A stretch of 6,112 bases of DNA, from NCBI GenBank assembly GCA_945872195.1, contig CAMBZO010000172.1:1-6112 (forward strand), written 5' to 3'. Below are positions 1 to 5,711 of this stretch, piece after piece (position 1 is the first letter of the stretch; the number at the start of each line of letters is the position of its first letter). This stretch comes from Akkermansia muciniphila (GTDB taxonomy: Bacteria; Verrucomicrobiota; Verrucomicrobiia; Limisphaerales; SXTU01). The translations under genes and the position numbers were made by a program. Under the pieces are notes generated by a model. The model worked only from the letters and a program-made list of their open reading frames with translations, was not told the origin of the DNA and did not search any database.

Positions 1-507
1 CTCACGCTGGCCGCGCTCGTCGGCTGCGCGCCGAAGGAATTGCCGCCCACCGCCATGACCCCTCCCAGCCAACCCGCCTCCTCCGACACGAACCCCGTCA
101 CAAAGACCGAGGCCGAGTGGCGCAAGCTGCTCACGCCGGAGCAATACCATGTGCTGCGCGAGGCGGGCACGGAGCGGGCGCACGGCAAGGCTTACGAGGA
201 GTTCAAGGCGCAGGGCGCGGGCACTTACGTCTGCGGCGGGTGCGGGGCCGAGCTGTTTTCCTCCGCGCACAAGTTCGATTCGCACTGCGGTTGGCCGTCC
301 TTTTACGACCCGGCGAACGCGAAGAACGTGCGCACGCGGGAGGACCGGAGCTTCGGCGGCGTGCGGGTGGAAGTGCTCTGCGCCCAGTGCAACGGGCATC
401 TCGGCCACGTCTTCAAGGGCGAGGGTTTCAACACGCCGACGGACCAGCGCTATTGCATCAACGGCGTGGCGCTGAAGTTCGTGCCCAAGCCGGCGGCGGC
501 GAAGTAG
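1..507 (+). CDS. msrB: Peptide methionine (R)-S-oxide reductase MsrB, predicted lipoprotein, 5' end cut by window edge
   Basis: Reduces methionine-R-sulfoxide in proteins back to methionine. The frame is open from base 1, so the start lies outside the window; 168 residues are visible. Residues 1-9 read LTLAALVGC, the end of a lipoprotein signal peptide with an LVGC lipobox (Cys codon 25-27), followed by a Pro/Ser/Thr-rich linker to about residue 33. The MsrB domain (about 34-164) has both zinc CxxC pairs (CGGC at 78-81, CAQC at 127-130), the HCGWPSFY motif near 95-102, the GHLGHVF motif, and the catalytic Cys152 in RYCIN (codon 454-456). A TTG at 40 or ATG at 55 would give a cytosolic enzyme, but the lipobox in frame and in register argues for the longer form. 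Ala at +2 after the lipidated Cys would favour outer-membrane sorting under the E. coli rule. Family assignment is very secure; export is inferred from the partial signal. Confidence 0.95.
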   Translation, partial: LTLAALVGCAPKELPPTAMTPPSQPASSDTNPVTKTEAEWRKLLTPEQYHVLREAGTERAHGKAYEEFKAQGAGTYVCGGCGAELFSSAHKFDSHCGWPSFYDPANAKNVRTREDRSFGGVRVEVLCAQCNGHLGHVFKGEGFNTPTDQRYCINGVALKFVPKPAAAK

Positions 508-561
508 GTGCGGTGCGAGGTCCCTCCGCACACAATGGCGGTGGCTGTGGGACTGTCAGCC

Positions 562-717
562 TCACGGTCCGCCCAACGCCGGATCCAGCCAAGGCGAGCC
601 GCCGTAATACCAGTCGTTGAGCCGCTGCTCGACATGGCTGTCCCCGAAAAGCACGAAGCTGCGGCCCTCGTGTCGGCGCTTCAAATCCCATCCCTTGCCC
701 CACCGGTCGCATCTCGT
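562..717 (-). pseudogene. Fossil C-terminus of a type II secretion/type IV pilin-like protein (H-X9-DG family)
   Basis: Read on the minus strand, 717 to 562 is open for about 51 codons and ends in TGA (562-564). It contains RRHEGRSFVLFGDSHVE, matching the H-X9-DG signature (His, nine residues, then Asp-Ser here instead of Asp-Gly) found near the C-terminus of PVC prepilin-type-processing-associated proteins. An aromatic tail (NDWYYGGSPW) follows. A stop codon in frame (CTA at 718-720 on the plus strand) cuts it off upstream, no good start exists, and the N-terminal methylation helix of a pseudopilin is missing. It is therefore a remnant, antisense to the gap before the lol permease. The match is by motif recognition and needs a protein search to confirm. 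Confidence 0.6.
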
Positions 718-724
718 CTAAGCT
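695..724 (+). promoter_or_regulatory. Possible promoter of the lol permease, near-leaderless
   Basis: A TTGCCC (695-700) and TAAGCT (719-724) are separated by 18 nt and lie just before the GTG at 731. Transcription starting about 7 nt after the -10-like box would begin at or next to the start codon, which would suit the absence of a Shine-Dalgarno sequence. The boxes are weak matches to the sigma-70 consensus. Confidence 0.25.
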
Positions 725-730
725 GCGCGC

Positions 731-2002
731 GTGTCGCGACTTCCCTTCGAGCTGCTGCTGGCGCTGCGTTATCTGCGGCCCAAGCGCACGTTCGTCTCCG
801 TCATCACGCTCATCTCCGTCATCGGAGTGATGCTTGGCGTGGCGGTGCTCATCATCGTCATCAGCGTGATGAGCGGCTTCGACCGCCAGCTCCGCGAGAA
901 ACTGCTCGGCTTCAACGCCCACCTCCGCGTCGTTCAGCCCGGCGAACTGCTCGCCAACCGCGAAGAAATCATGGCCCGCGTCATGGCCAACCCGCGCGTC
1001 AAGGGCGTCTCGCCCTTCGTGCAAGGCAAGGTGATGATGGAGACGCAGCCCCCCGCAGGTGGCTCGGTCGTGGACGCACCGGTCGTGCGCGGCGTGGATC
1101 CGCAACGCGAGGCCGACGTGAGCGATTTGCCCAAGAGCGTCATCAGCGGCGCGTTCGACTTGCGCGGCAACGGCCTCGTCGTTGGCCGCGAGCTGGCGAA
1201 CAACCTCGGCCTGCGCGTCGGCGACCGCGTCTCGATCTATTCCCCGGTCAGCTTGAAGAAGATGAAGGACAGCCGCCGCAGCGGAAAGGACGAGGCGGTG
1301 TTGCCCGACGAATACACGGTGAAGGGCATCTTCGACGTGGGCTACTACGAGTTCAACGCCAACGTCGTCGTCACCTCACTCGCCAACGCGCAGGACCTCT
1401 ACGCGCTGGAGGACAATGTCCACGGCCTTCAAATCACGCTGCACGACTCCGCGCAGGCGGACGCCGCGCAGGCGGAGTTGTCGCGCGCGCTGGGCCTCAA
1501 CTACCTCGTGCGCAGTTGGAAGGACGACAATTCCAGCATCCTCAACGCGCTGCTGGTGGAGAAAAACGTCATGTTCTACCTGCTCTTTTTCATCATGATC
1601 GTCGCCGCGTTTGGCATCACCAGCGCGCAAATCACGTTCGTCGTGCAGAAGACGCGCGAGATCGGCGTGCTCAAGGCGCTCGGCGCGACCAATGGCCAGG
1701 TGCGCTGGCTGTTCCTCAGCCAGAGCCTCATCGTCGGCGTGTTTGGTGTGGTGGCGGGCTACGGCCTGGGCCTGCTGGCGCTGCACTATCGCAATAACTT
1801 TCTCGACCTGATGAACAAGCTGACCGGCTTCGAGCTGTTCCCGAAAAACATCTACGCCTTCGACCGTCTCCCCGCGCTCATCGTGCCCGGCGACATCGCA
1901 ATCATCTGCGGCGGGTCCCTCTTCATCTGTCTGCTGGCGGGGTTGCTGCCGGCGTGGAATGCAGGACGGCTGCAACCCGTGGAGGCGCTGCGCAATGAGT
2001 AA
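731..2002 (+). CDS. lolC: Lipoprotein-releasing ABC transporter permease (LolC/LolE family)
   Basis: Inner-membrane permease that, with LolD, extracts lipoproteins from the inner membrane and hands them to periplasmic carriers. It is 423 aa, the usual length for LolC/E. The N-terminus (ALRYLRPKRTFVSVI) and first membrane helix (about 22-47, ending VMSGFD) are typical. A periplasmic domain of about 230 residues (50-278) follows, then three helices at about 279-303, 327-351 and 387-409. The conserved cytoplasmic loop KTREIGVLKALGAT (307-320) is the FtsX-like contact with the ATPase, and the C-terminus ends in the family's PVEALRNE. The GTG start is chosen because it begins exactly at the conserved N-terminus; no clear ribosome binding site is visible. 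Only one permease gene is present, so it may act as a homodimer unless a second copy lies elsewhere; whether it is LolC or LolE cannot be decided from sequence. The ATPase gene follows after a 93-nt gap holding a strong hairpin. Confidence 0.93.
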   Translation: MSRLPFELLLALRYLRPKRTFVSVITLISVIGVMLGVAVLIIVISVMSGFDRQLREKLLGFNAHLRVVQPGELLANREEIMARVMANPRVKGVSPFVQGKVMMETQPPAGGSVVDAPVVRGVDPQREADVSDLPKSVISGAFDLRGNGLVVGRELANNLGLRVGDRVSIYSPVSLKKMKDSRRSGKDEAVLPDEYTVKGIFDVGYYEFNANVVVTSLANAQDLYALEDNVHGLQITLHDSAQADAAQAELSRALGLNYLVRSWKDDNSSILNALLVEKNVMFYLLFFIMIVAAFGITSAQITFVVQKTREIGVLKALGATNGQVRWLFLSQSLIVGVFGVVAGYGLGLLALHYRNNFLDLMNKLTGFELFPKNIYAFDRLPALIVPGDIAIICGGSLFICLLAGLLPAWNAGRLQPVEALRNE

Positions 2003-2008
2003 AGAGAG

Positions 2009-2086
2009 CAGGATTAGGATCAAGATTACGAGCAGGAGCCACCTGCCGTCCGCTCCCCCCTGCTCGTAATCCTGATCCTAATCCTG
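2009..2086. repeat. Long near-perfect inverted repeat (hairpin) between lol permease and lolD
   Basis: Arms 2009-2036 and 2059-2086 are complementary over 27 of 28 positions (only A2023/C2072 fails), with a 22-nt loop. Each arm is a run of degenerate hexamers: AGCAGG, ATTAGG, ATCAAG, ATTACG, AGCAGG on the plus strand from about 2007. The structure begins 6 nt after the permease stop and ends 9 nt before the lolD ATG. No T-run follows, so it does not look like a standard intrinsic terminator. Possible roles are mRNA processing or stabilisation that sets the permease:ATPase ratio, or a dispersed palindromic repeat family that landed in the operon. Confidence 0.9.
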
Positions 2087-2095
2087 ATCTTCCCC

Positions 2096-2770
2096 ATGTC
2101 TTCCCCCCTCCTCCGCGCCACCGGCCTGCGCAAAACCTACCGCATCGGCTCCCGCCTCGTGGAAGTCCTGCGCGGCGTGGACCTCACCGTGGAAGCCGGC
2201 GAGTTCGTCGCGCTGCGCGGCGCGTCCGGCGCGGGCAAGAGCACGCTGTTGCACCTGCTCGGCGGACTGGATCGCCCCAACCACGGCGAAATCCAGTTCC
2301 GCGGCCAGAGCCTTGCCGCGTTGACCGATGGTGAACTCGCGCAGCTCCGCCTCGCGCACGTCGGCCACATCTTTCAGGCCTACCACCTCCTCCCGGAACT
2401 TGACGCGTTGGAAAATGTCGCCCTCCCCGCCCGCGTCGCACGGCTCGATGTCGCCGAGGCCGAGCGTCGCGCGCGCGACCTGCTGCGCCGCGTGGGACTG
2501 GAGCACCGACTGGAGCACCGCCCGGCGGAACTCTCCGGTGGCGAACAGCAACGCGTGGCCATCGCCCGCGCGCTGGTCAACCAGCCCGCGCTCATCCTCG
2601 CTGACGAGCCGACGGGCAACCTCGACTCGCACACTGGCGAGGAAATCCTGAACCTCCTCTGCGAACTCCGCGCCGAGCACAACGCCACCCTCGTCATCGC
2701 CACGCATGATGCCCGCGTCGCGACGCGCGCGCCACGCGTCGTGGAGTTGGTGGACGGCGCGTTGAAGTGA
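2096..2770 (+). CDS. lolD: Lipoprotein-releasing ABC transporter ATP-binding protein LolD
   Basis: Cytoplasmic ATPase that powers lipoprotein release by the LolC/E permease. At 224 aa it has the standard LolD length and every nucleotide-binding motif: Walker A GASGAGKST (42-50), Q-loop Gln94 in HIFQAYHLLPEL, ABC signature LSGGEQQR (147-154), Walker B LILADEP (166-172) with catalytic Glu171, D-loop GNLD (174-177) and switch His204 in IATHD. The region FQAYHLLPELDALENV is characteristic of the LolD/MacB subgroup, and the adjacent LolC/E permease makes LolD the better name. The ATG at 2096 starts right before the first beta strand and has no Shine-Dalgarno sequence; the C-rich CTTCCCC precedes it. 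It is probably co-transcribed with the permease across the hairpin. All residues needed for activity are present. Confidence 0.95.
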   Translation: MSSPLLRATGLRKTYRIGSRLVEVLRGVDLTVEAGEFVALRGASGAGKSTLLHLLGGLDRPNHGEIQFRGQSLAALTDGELAQLRLAHVGHIFQAYHLLPELDALENVALPARVARLDVAEAERRARDLLRRVGLEHRLEHRPAELSGGEQQRVAIARALVNQPALILADEPTGNLDSHTGEEILNLLCELRAEHNATLVIATHDARVATRAPRVVELVDGALK

Positions 2771-2802
2771 GCGGTTCGCAGGTCGGTTGAGAAAGGTTTC
2801 GC

Positions 2803-2830
2803 TTCCCAAGCAAAGGCTCGTGTCTAACAT
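2803..2830 (+). promoter_or_regulatory. Possible promoter for pssA
   Basis: TTCCCA (2803-2808) and TAACAT (2825-2830) are spaced by 16 nt, each matching 4 of 6 consensus sigma-70 positions. The -10-like box lies in GTCTAACATT; the element before the lol permease has a similar CGTCTAAGCT. Transcription from here would give a leader of roughly 35 nt before the ATG at 2873. This is a weak, pattern-based call in the 102-nt gap after lolD. Confidence 0.3.
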
Positions 2831-2872
2831 TCGGCCCGTGCAGCACACGAAGTTTTGATCCCCGGACAATCC

Positions 2873-3754
2873 ATGGAGGCACCGCAAACATCTCCCGGCA
2901 CGAACGGCTCCGACGACGGCAAGCTGCGCATTTACTTCCTGCCCAACCTGATGACGGCGGGGAATCTTTTCTGCGGATTTCTGGCCATCACCAAGATCGT
3001 CGAAGCTCAGTTGGACTCGGGGCCGCCTTATCCGAACATCCGCGCGGCGCTGCTCTACATCCTGCTGGCCTGCATCTTCGACCTGCTGGACGGACGCGTG
3101 GCCCGGATGGTCGGCAAGGAAAGCCCGTTCGGGCGCGAGTTCGATTCGCTGGCGGACATCGTCTCCTTCGGCGTCGCACCCGCATTTCTCGTGCACCGCA
3201 TCGTGCTGCGGGATGTGTTTGTGGGCGCACCGGAATTGGGCTGGCTCATTGCCGCGATCTACCTCATCTGCGGCGCATTCCGACTGGCCCGCTTCAACTG
3301 CCTCGCCGCGATGCCGCAGTCACAGTCGAACCACTCGGGTGAGTTCACCGGTGTCCCCATCCCGGCGGCGGCGGGCATGGTGGCCTCCCTCACGCTGATG
3401 ATGATGTCGTGGGACGAGAAGGAATTCGCCGTGGGCAACTGGCGCTATGTGCTGCCCGTGCTCCTGCTCTTCCTTTCCTACCTGATGGTCAGCGAGGTGA
3501 AATACCCGTCCTTCAAGAAGCTGAACTGGCGGGCGGCTCAGCCGTTCCACAAGATGCTGCTCATCCTCGTGGTGATCGCCACGTTCGTCCTGCTCAGGAA
3601 TCAACTTCTTCCCGTCGTCGCCCCGCTGCTCTTCACGCTCTATCTCCTCTACGGCTTCATCCGCCCGAGAATTTCCCGCCAGATGCGGCGCGACATCGAG
3701 GAAGACGAGGAAAACGAAGACGATGTGGCCCCGCCGTCCAAGCCCGCTGCCTGA
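2873..3754 (+). CDS. pssA: CDP-diacylglycerol--serine O-phosphatidyltransferase
   Basis: Membrane enzyme that joins L-serine to CDP-diacylglycerol, giving phosphatidylserine and CMP, the first step to phosphatidylethanolamine. The CDP-alcohol phosphotransferase signature is complete: DGRVAR (73-78), eight residues, then Gly87, and Asp91 and Asp95 in GREFDSLAD. PNLMTAGNLFCGFLAI near the N-terminus and GEFTGVPIPAAAG (156-168) point to the PssA (type II, integral membrane) branch rather than PgsA. About eight hydrophobic segments span residues 26-264. The ATG at 2873 gives 293 aa; an in-frame TTG at 2855 would add six residues and looks less likely. The last 25 residues are cytoplasmic-looking and very acidic (DIEEDEENEDD at 274-284), an extension not needed for catalysis. 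The next gene starts 3 nt after the stop, so the two are likely translated together. Confidence 0.93.
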   Translation: MEAPQTSPGTNGSDDGKLRIYFLPNLMTAGNLFCGFLAITKIVEAQLDSGPPYPNIRAALLYILLACIFDLLDGRVARMVGKESPFGREFDSLADIVSFGVAPAFLVHRIVLRDVFVGAPELGWLIAAIYLICGAFRLARFNCLAAMPQSQSNHSGEFTGVPIPAAAGMVASLTLMMMSWDEKEFAVGNWRYVLPVLLLFLSYLMVSEVKYPSFKKLNWRAAQPFHKMLLILVVIATFVLLRNQLLPVVAPLLFTLYLLYGFIRPRISRQMRRDIEEDEENEDDVAPPSKPAA

Positions 3755-3757
3755 GCC

Positions 3758-4447
3758 ATGCTGCAAAGCTACCCGTTTCTCGAAGCCTTCCTCACCGGCC
3801 TCATCAGCGGTTTCCTTGTCTCCATCCCCGTCGGCCCCATCAACGTCACCATCATCCACGAGGGTGCGGAGCGCGGCTTCCGCTGGGCTGTTTTCATCGG
3901 CGCTGGCTCAGTCCTGATGGAGGCCATCTACTGCGCTCTCGGCTTCGCGGGCTTCTCCGAGCTGTTCACCACCAACGTCGCGCGCGCCATTCTCCAACTC
4001 GCCAGCTTCGCGCTGATGATCTTCCTCGGCGTGAAATACCTCTTCGCGAAGGAAGTGAAAACCACCTCGCGCAGTGCCGAGCGCATCGAGGACCAGTTTC
4101 AGCCGCACACCGCCTTCATGACCGGCTTCGTGCGCACGCTGGGCAACCCTGGCGTGCTGCTCCTCTGGGTTGCGCTTTCCGCCACCTTCCTCTCTCACGA
4201 ATGGGTGGACCCGAACTGGACGAGCAAATCCATCTGCATCGGCGGCGTGGCGGTGGGCGGCTTGACTTGGTTCACGCTCTTGAGCTACGTGGTCTCCATC
4301 GGACAGCGCCACCTCTCGGACAAGACGATGCTGAACATGTCTCGTGGTGCCGGCGGAATGATGCTCGTAGCCGCTCTCGCGCTGGGCTACAAACTCGCGC
4401 TCCTTCTCGCAGACACGCTCAAAGCCGTCGGCGCGCCGCGCGTGTGA
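3758..4447 (+). CDS. LysE/RhtB-family amino-acid exporter-like membrane protein
   Basis: A 229-aa integral membrane protein with six hydrophobic segments (about 9-31, 44-66, 72-97, 117-142, 157-180, 194-217), the layout and length of the LysE/RhtB family. The first helix carries the family motif SIPVGPINV (22-30), followed by a charged loop HEGAERGFRWA and an acidic residue in helix 2 (GSVLMEAIYCALG). The LGNPG motif (128-132) in helix 4 is also typical. Members export amino acids or related small molecules, but the substrate cannot be read from sequence. Only GCC separates its ATG from the pssA stop, indicating one transcript and coupled translation. A link to serine or lipid metabolism through pssA is possible but unproven. 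No convincing terminator follows. Confidence 0.85.
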   Translation: MLQSYPFLEAFLTGLISGFLVSIPVGPINVTIIHEGAERGFRWAVFIGAGSVLMEAIYCALGFAGFSELFTTNVARAILQLASFALMIFLGVKYLFAKEVKTTSRSAERIEDQFQPHTAFMTGFVRTLGNPGVLLLWVALSATFLSHEWVDPNWTSKSICIGGVAVGGLTWFTLLSYVVSIGQRHLSDKTMLNMSRGAGGMMLVAALALGYKLALLLADTLKAVGAPRV

Positions 4448-4473
4448 CGGCTTCAACCAAGCCAGCGCAGTTC

Positions 4474-4565
4474 AGCCACAGAGGCACACAGCTAGGCCCT
4501 TTCATCCGCCCGGTGAACCCCGCTCGCTGCCCAGAATCTGGGGGCATCTGAGGCCATCTGTGGCT
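4474..4565. repeat. Inverted repeat AGCCACAGA / TCTGTGGCT enclosing a decamer tandem
   Basis: AGCCACAGA (4474-4482) is perfectly complementary to TCTGTGGCT (4557-4565). Three more pairs (GGC with GCC) extend the stem past a single bulged A. The right arm is the last unit of a three-copy 10-bp tandem: ATCTGGGGGC, ATCTGAGGCC, ATCTGTGGCT (4536-4565). The loop is 74 nt. Similar CCACAGAG/ATCTGTGG sequences recur between genes in many PVC genomes (from memory, not checked), so this is probably one copy of a dispersed repeat. Confidence 0.65.
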
Positions 4566-4684
4566 TCCCCACTGGCCGGATTTGAGTTCAACCCTCACGC
4601 CAGCGCCCGCTCAAGGAACGGACGGCGAGAGGCCGGAGCGTTGGGACCGGGACAAGGGTGTTCATCTTACGCTTGGGTTTTTAG

Positions 4685-4820
4685 CCTCACGCGAAGGCCG
4701 CGCCGGGCGCAAAGGGCTTGCCAGCGGCCGTGGCGAGGCCGGCCCCGGGCGAAGGTTGTGGGCGGGTCCGTTGCGAAATGATTCCTCCGCCTTTGCGGCC
4801 TGCGCGGCCTTTGCGTGAGG
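4685..4820. repeat. 31-bp imperfect inverted repeat with nonamer tandem in the right arm
   Basis: The left arm 4685-4715 (starting CCTCACGCGAAGGCCGCGC) matches the reverse complement of the right arm 4790-4820 at 28 of 31 positions, around a 74-nt spacer. The right arm begins with three 9-bp units: CCTTTGCGG (4790-4798), CCTGCGCGG (4799-4807) and CCTTTGCGT (4808-4816), followed by GAGG. CTTTGCG-type tandems ending in CGTGAG are a familiar intergenic repeat in several bacterial phyla (general knowledge, not searched). The pair may be a non-autonomous palindromic element or two independent insertions in opposite orientation. Confidence 0.75.
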
Positions 4821-4838
4821 CACGTCTTGGGAGCGGGT

Positions 4839-5473
4839 TCATCCGAGCAACTCCTGCTTGTAGTCGCGCGTCGGCAGACCGTAGCCCGCCCGCCGGATGG
4901 CCAGCGCGGGCGCGATGATTTCCGCCCGCGGGTCAATCTCGCGTCCGAAGATGAGCGGCCAGAGCCACCGGGTGTTGTTGACGAGGTCATGGGAATTCTC
5001 CTCGTCGAAGCCGGGCCGGAACAAATCCACCGCCATCTGCAACTCGTGGGTGAGTTCCGCCTCCGTGGGATGCCCGGGCTTGCGGCTGACCACGCGAAAG
5101 GCCTCCAGGTCTTTCTCCTCCAGCCGGTTCAACCTCCCGATGAGGATGTCAATCGGGTGCGGGAGGATGAACGTGCAGTTGCCGAGGTCGAACGACTGCG
5201 TGCGCGTTGCCCAGTGTGGCGAAGTCCGAAAGTTCAAACCCGAGCCGACTTGGATGTAGGGCCGGCGCTGCTCATCGCCCAAGCCGGCGGCTTCGACGAT
5301 GGCTTCCAACTCCTCGAAATTGGAAAACAGGTCAACATCCCCTGGAGCGGCGCAGAACCGACGAGGGTGATTTCAAAATGCTGCCCGGGTGGCAAGGCCT
5401 CGACCAGTCGCTTGAGCACATTGGCTGCTGGACCGTTGAGGTGAAACGCCACTGTCCACGGGGTGCTAATCAT
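4839..5473 (-). pseudogene. Nucleotidyltransferase-like protein (AbiEii/DUF6036-like), interrupted by a frameshift
   Basis: Two minus-strand frames make one protein. The 5' frame starts at ATG 5473 (MISTPWTVAFHLNGP) and runs through FEITLVGSAPLQG. The 3' frame carries GDVDLFSNFEELEAIVEAAG and continues to the stop at 4839, with LPHPIDILIGRLNRLEEKDLEAF, a pattern like the conserved lysine/aspartate region of DUF6036/AbiEii-type nucleotidyltransferases. The change of frame falls at the GGGG run at 5342-5339: one additional G would restore about 211 aa reading VGSAPLQGDVDLF. GS plus DVD resembles the metal-binding motif of the polymerase-beta superfamily, but only five residues separate them, fewer than the usual 9-13, so a larger deletion is also possible. 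The start overlaps the stop of the preceding small gene (ATGA). As written the product is broken; a sequencing error cannot be excluded. Exact subfamily is uncertain. Confidence 0.6.
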
Positions 5474-5682
5474 GGCGTGAGTGGGGCGCGGATATACTTC
5501 ACCGCCTGATCAATCAGCCGGTTCGTCACGCCAGGGTCGTGGTGGAACTGCGCTGCCAACGCCCAGTCGCGCGCGCTCCACGCCTGGCGCTCCTTCTTGA
5601 GCAGCAGCCGGGCGGCGATGCGTGCCTTACGCCAGCAACGATTGGTCTTCGGTTCCATCGTCAGCAGTTTAGCCAGCTTCAC
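5470..5682 (-). CDS. Small basic hypothetical protein preceding the nucleotidyltransferase-like gene
   Basis: Not recognised. The frame stays open up to 5748, but its first part overlaps the DUF1553 remnant and is probably not coding. The best start candidates are GTG at 5682 (VKLAKLLTMEPK, 70 aa) or ATG at 5658 (MEPKTNRCWRKAR, 62 aa); similarity of tone in the preceding residues (REQFVGS) suggests an original start slightly upstream may have been lost. The product is soluble, rich in Arg/Lys/Ala and probably helical (KARIAARLLLKKERQAWSARDWALAAQ), and ends in IRAPLTP. Its TGA overlaps the ATG of the nucleotidyltransferase-like gene (ATGA at 5473-5470), a typical coupled pair. A small protein coupled to a nucleotidyltransferase could be a toxin-antitoxin-like arrangement, but the sequence alone does not show this. 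Confidence 0.45.
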   Translation of the reverse strand: MKLAKLLTMEPKTNRCWRKARIAARLLLKKERQAWSARDWALAAQFHHDPGVTNRLIDQAVKYIRAPLTP

Positions 5683-5711
5683 GCTGCCGACAAACTGCTC
5701 TCTAGTAGAGC

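Larger units (their letters stand above)
4448..4838. other. Non-coding stretch with two inverted-repeat cassettes
   Basis: No coding sequence is supported between the lysE-like gene and the minus-strand block: short open frames here begin at TTG, are Arg/Gly/Ala-rich and match nothing recognised. It holds a repeat cassette at 4474-4565 and another at 4685-4820. Between them, CCCTCACGCCAGCGCCCGCTC (from about 4593) followed by GGCGAGAGGCCGGAG loosely resembles the widespread intergenic CCCTCACCCC...GGGAGAGGG palindromes in decayed form. The region separates two gene sets facing each other (convergent), so it is also where terminators would be expected, but no stem followed by a T-run was found. 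Confidence 0.6.

Noticed and set aside
508..1797. Long open plus-strand frame overlapping the permease gene
   Set aside because: Arg/Ala/Pro-rich shadow of the real permease frame caused by high GC; no family features.
2498..2521. 12-bp near-tandem repeat giving LEHRLEHR in LolD
   Set aside because: LolD proteins normally have a GLxHRxxHRPxELSGG pattern here, so the length is standard and the repeat is coincidental, not an insertion.
2078..3196. 372-codon minus-strand frame across lolD and pssA
   Set aside because: It is antisense to two clearly recognisable genes, with composition typical of a GC-driven shadow.
4449..4463. GGCTT-CAACC-AAGCC hairpin just after the lysE-like stop as a terminator
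   Set aside because: The stem has only 5 bp and no T-run follows.
3409..4551. 380-codon plus-strand frame across pssA and the lysE-like gene
   Set aside because: Out of frame with both recognised membrane proteins and Arg/His/Pro-rich; a shadow frame.
4582..4818. 78-codon frame in the non-coding stretch
   Set aside because: It starts with TTG, has no ribosome binding site, runs through the repeat cassette and matches no known family.
5700..5710. CTCTAGTAGAG palindrome between the DUF1553 remnant and the small ORF
   Set aside because: Only 11 nt; too short to call an operator or a junction mark without other copies.
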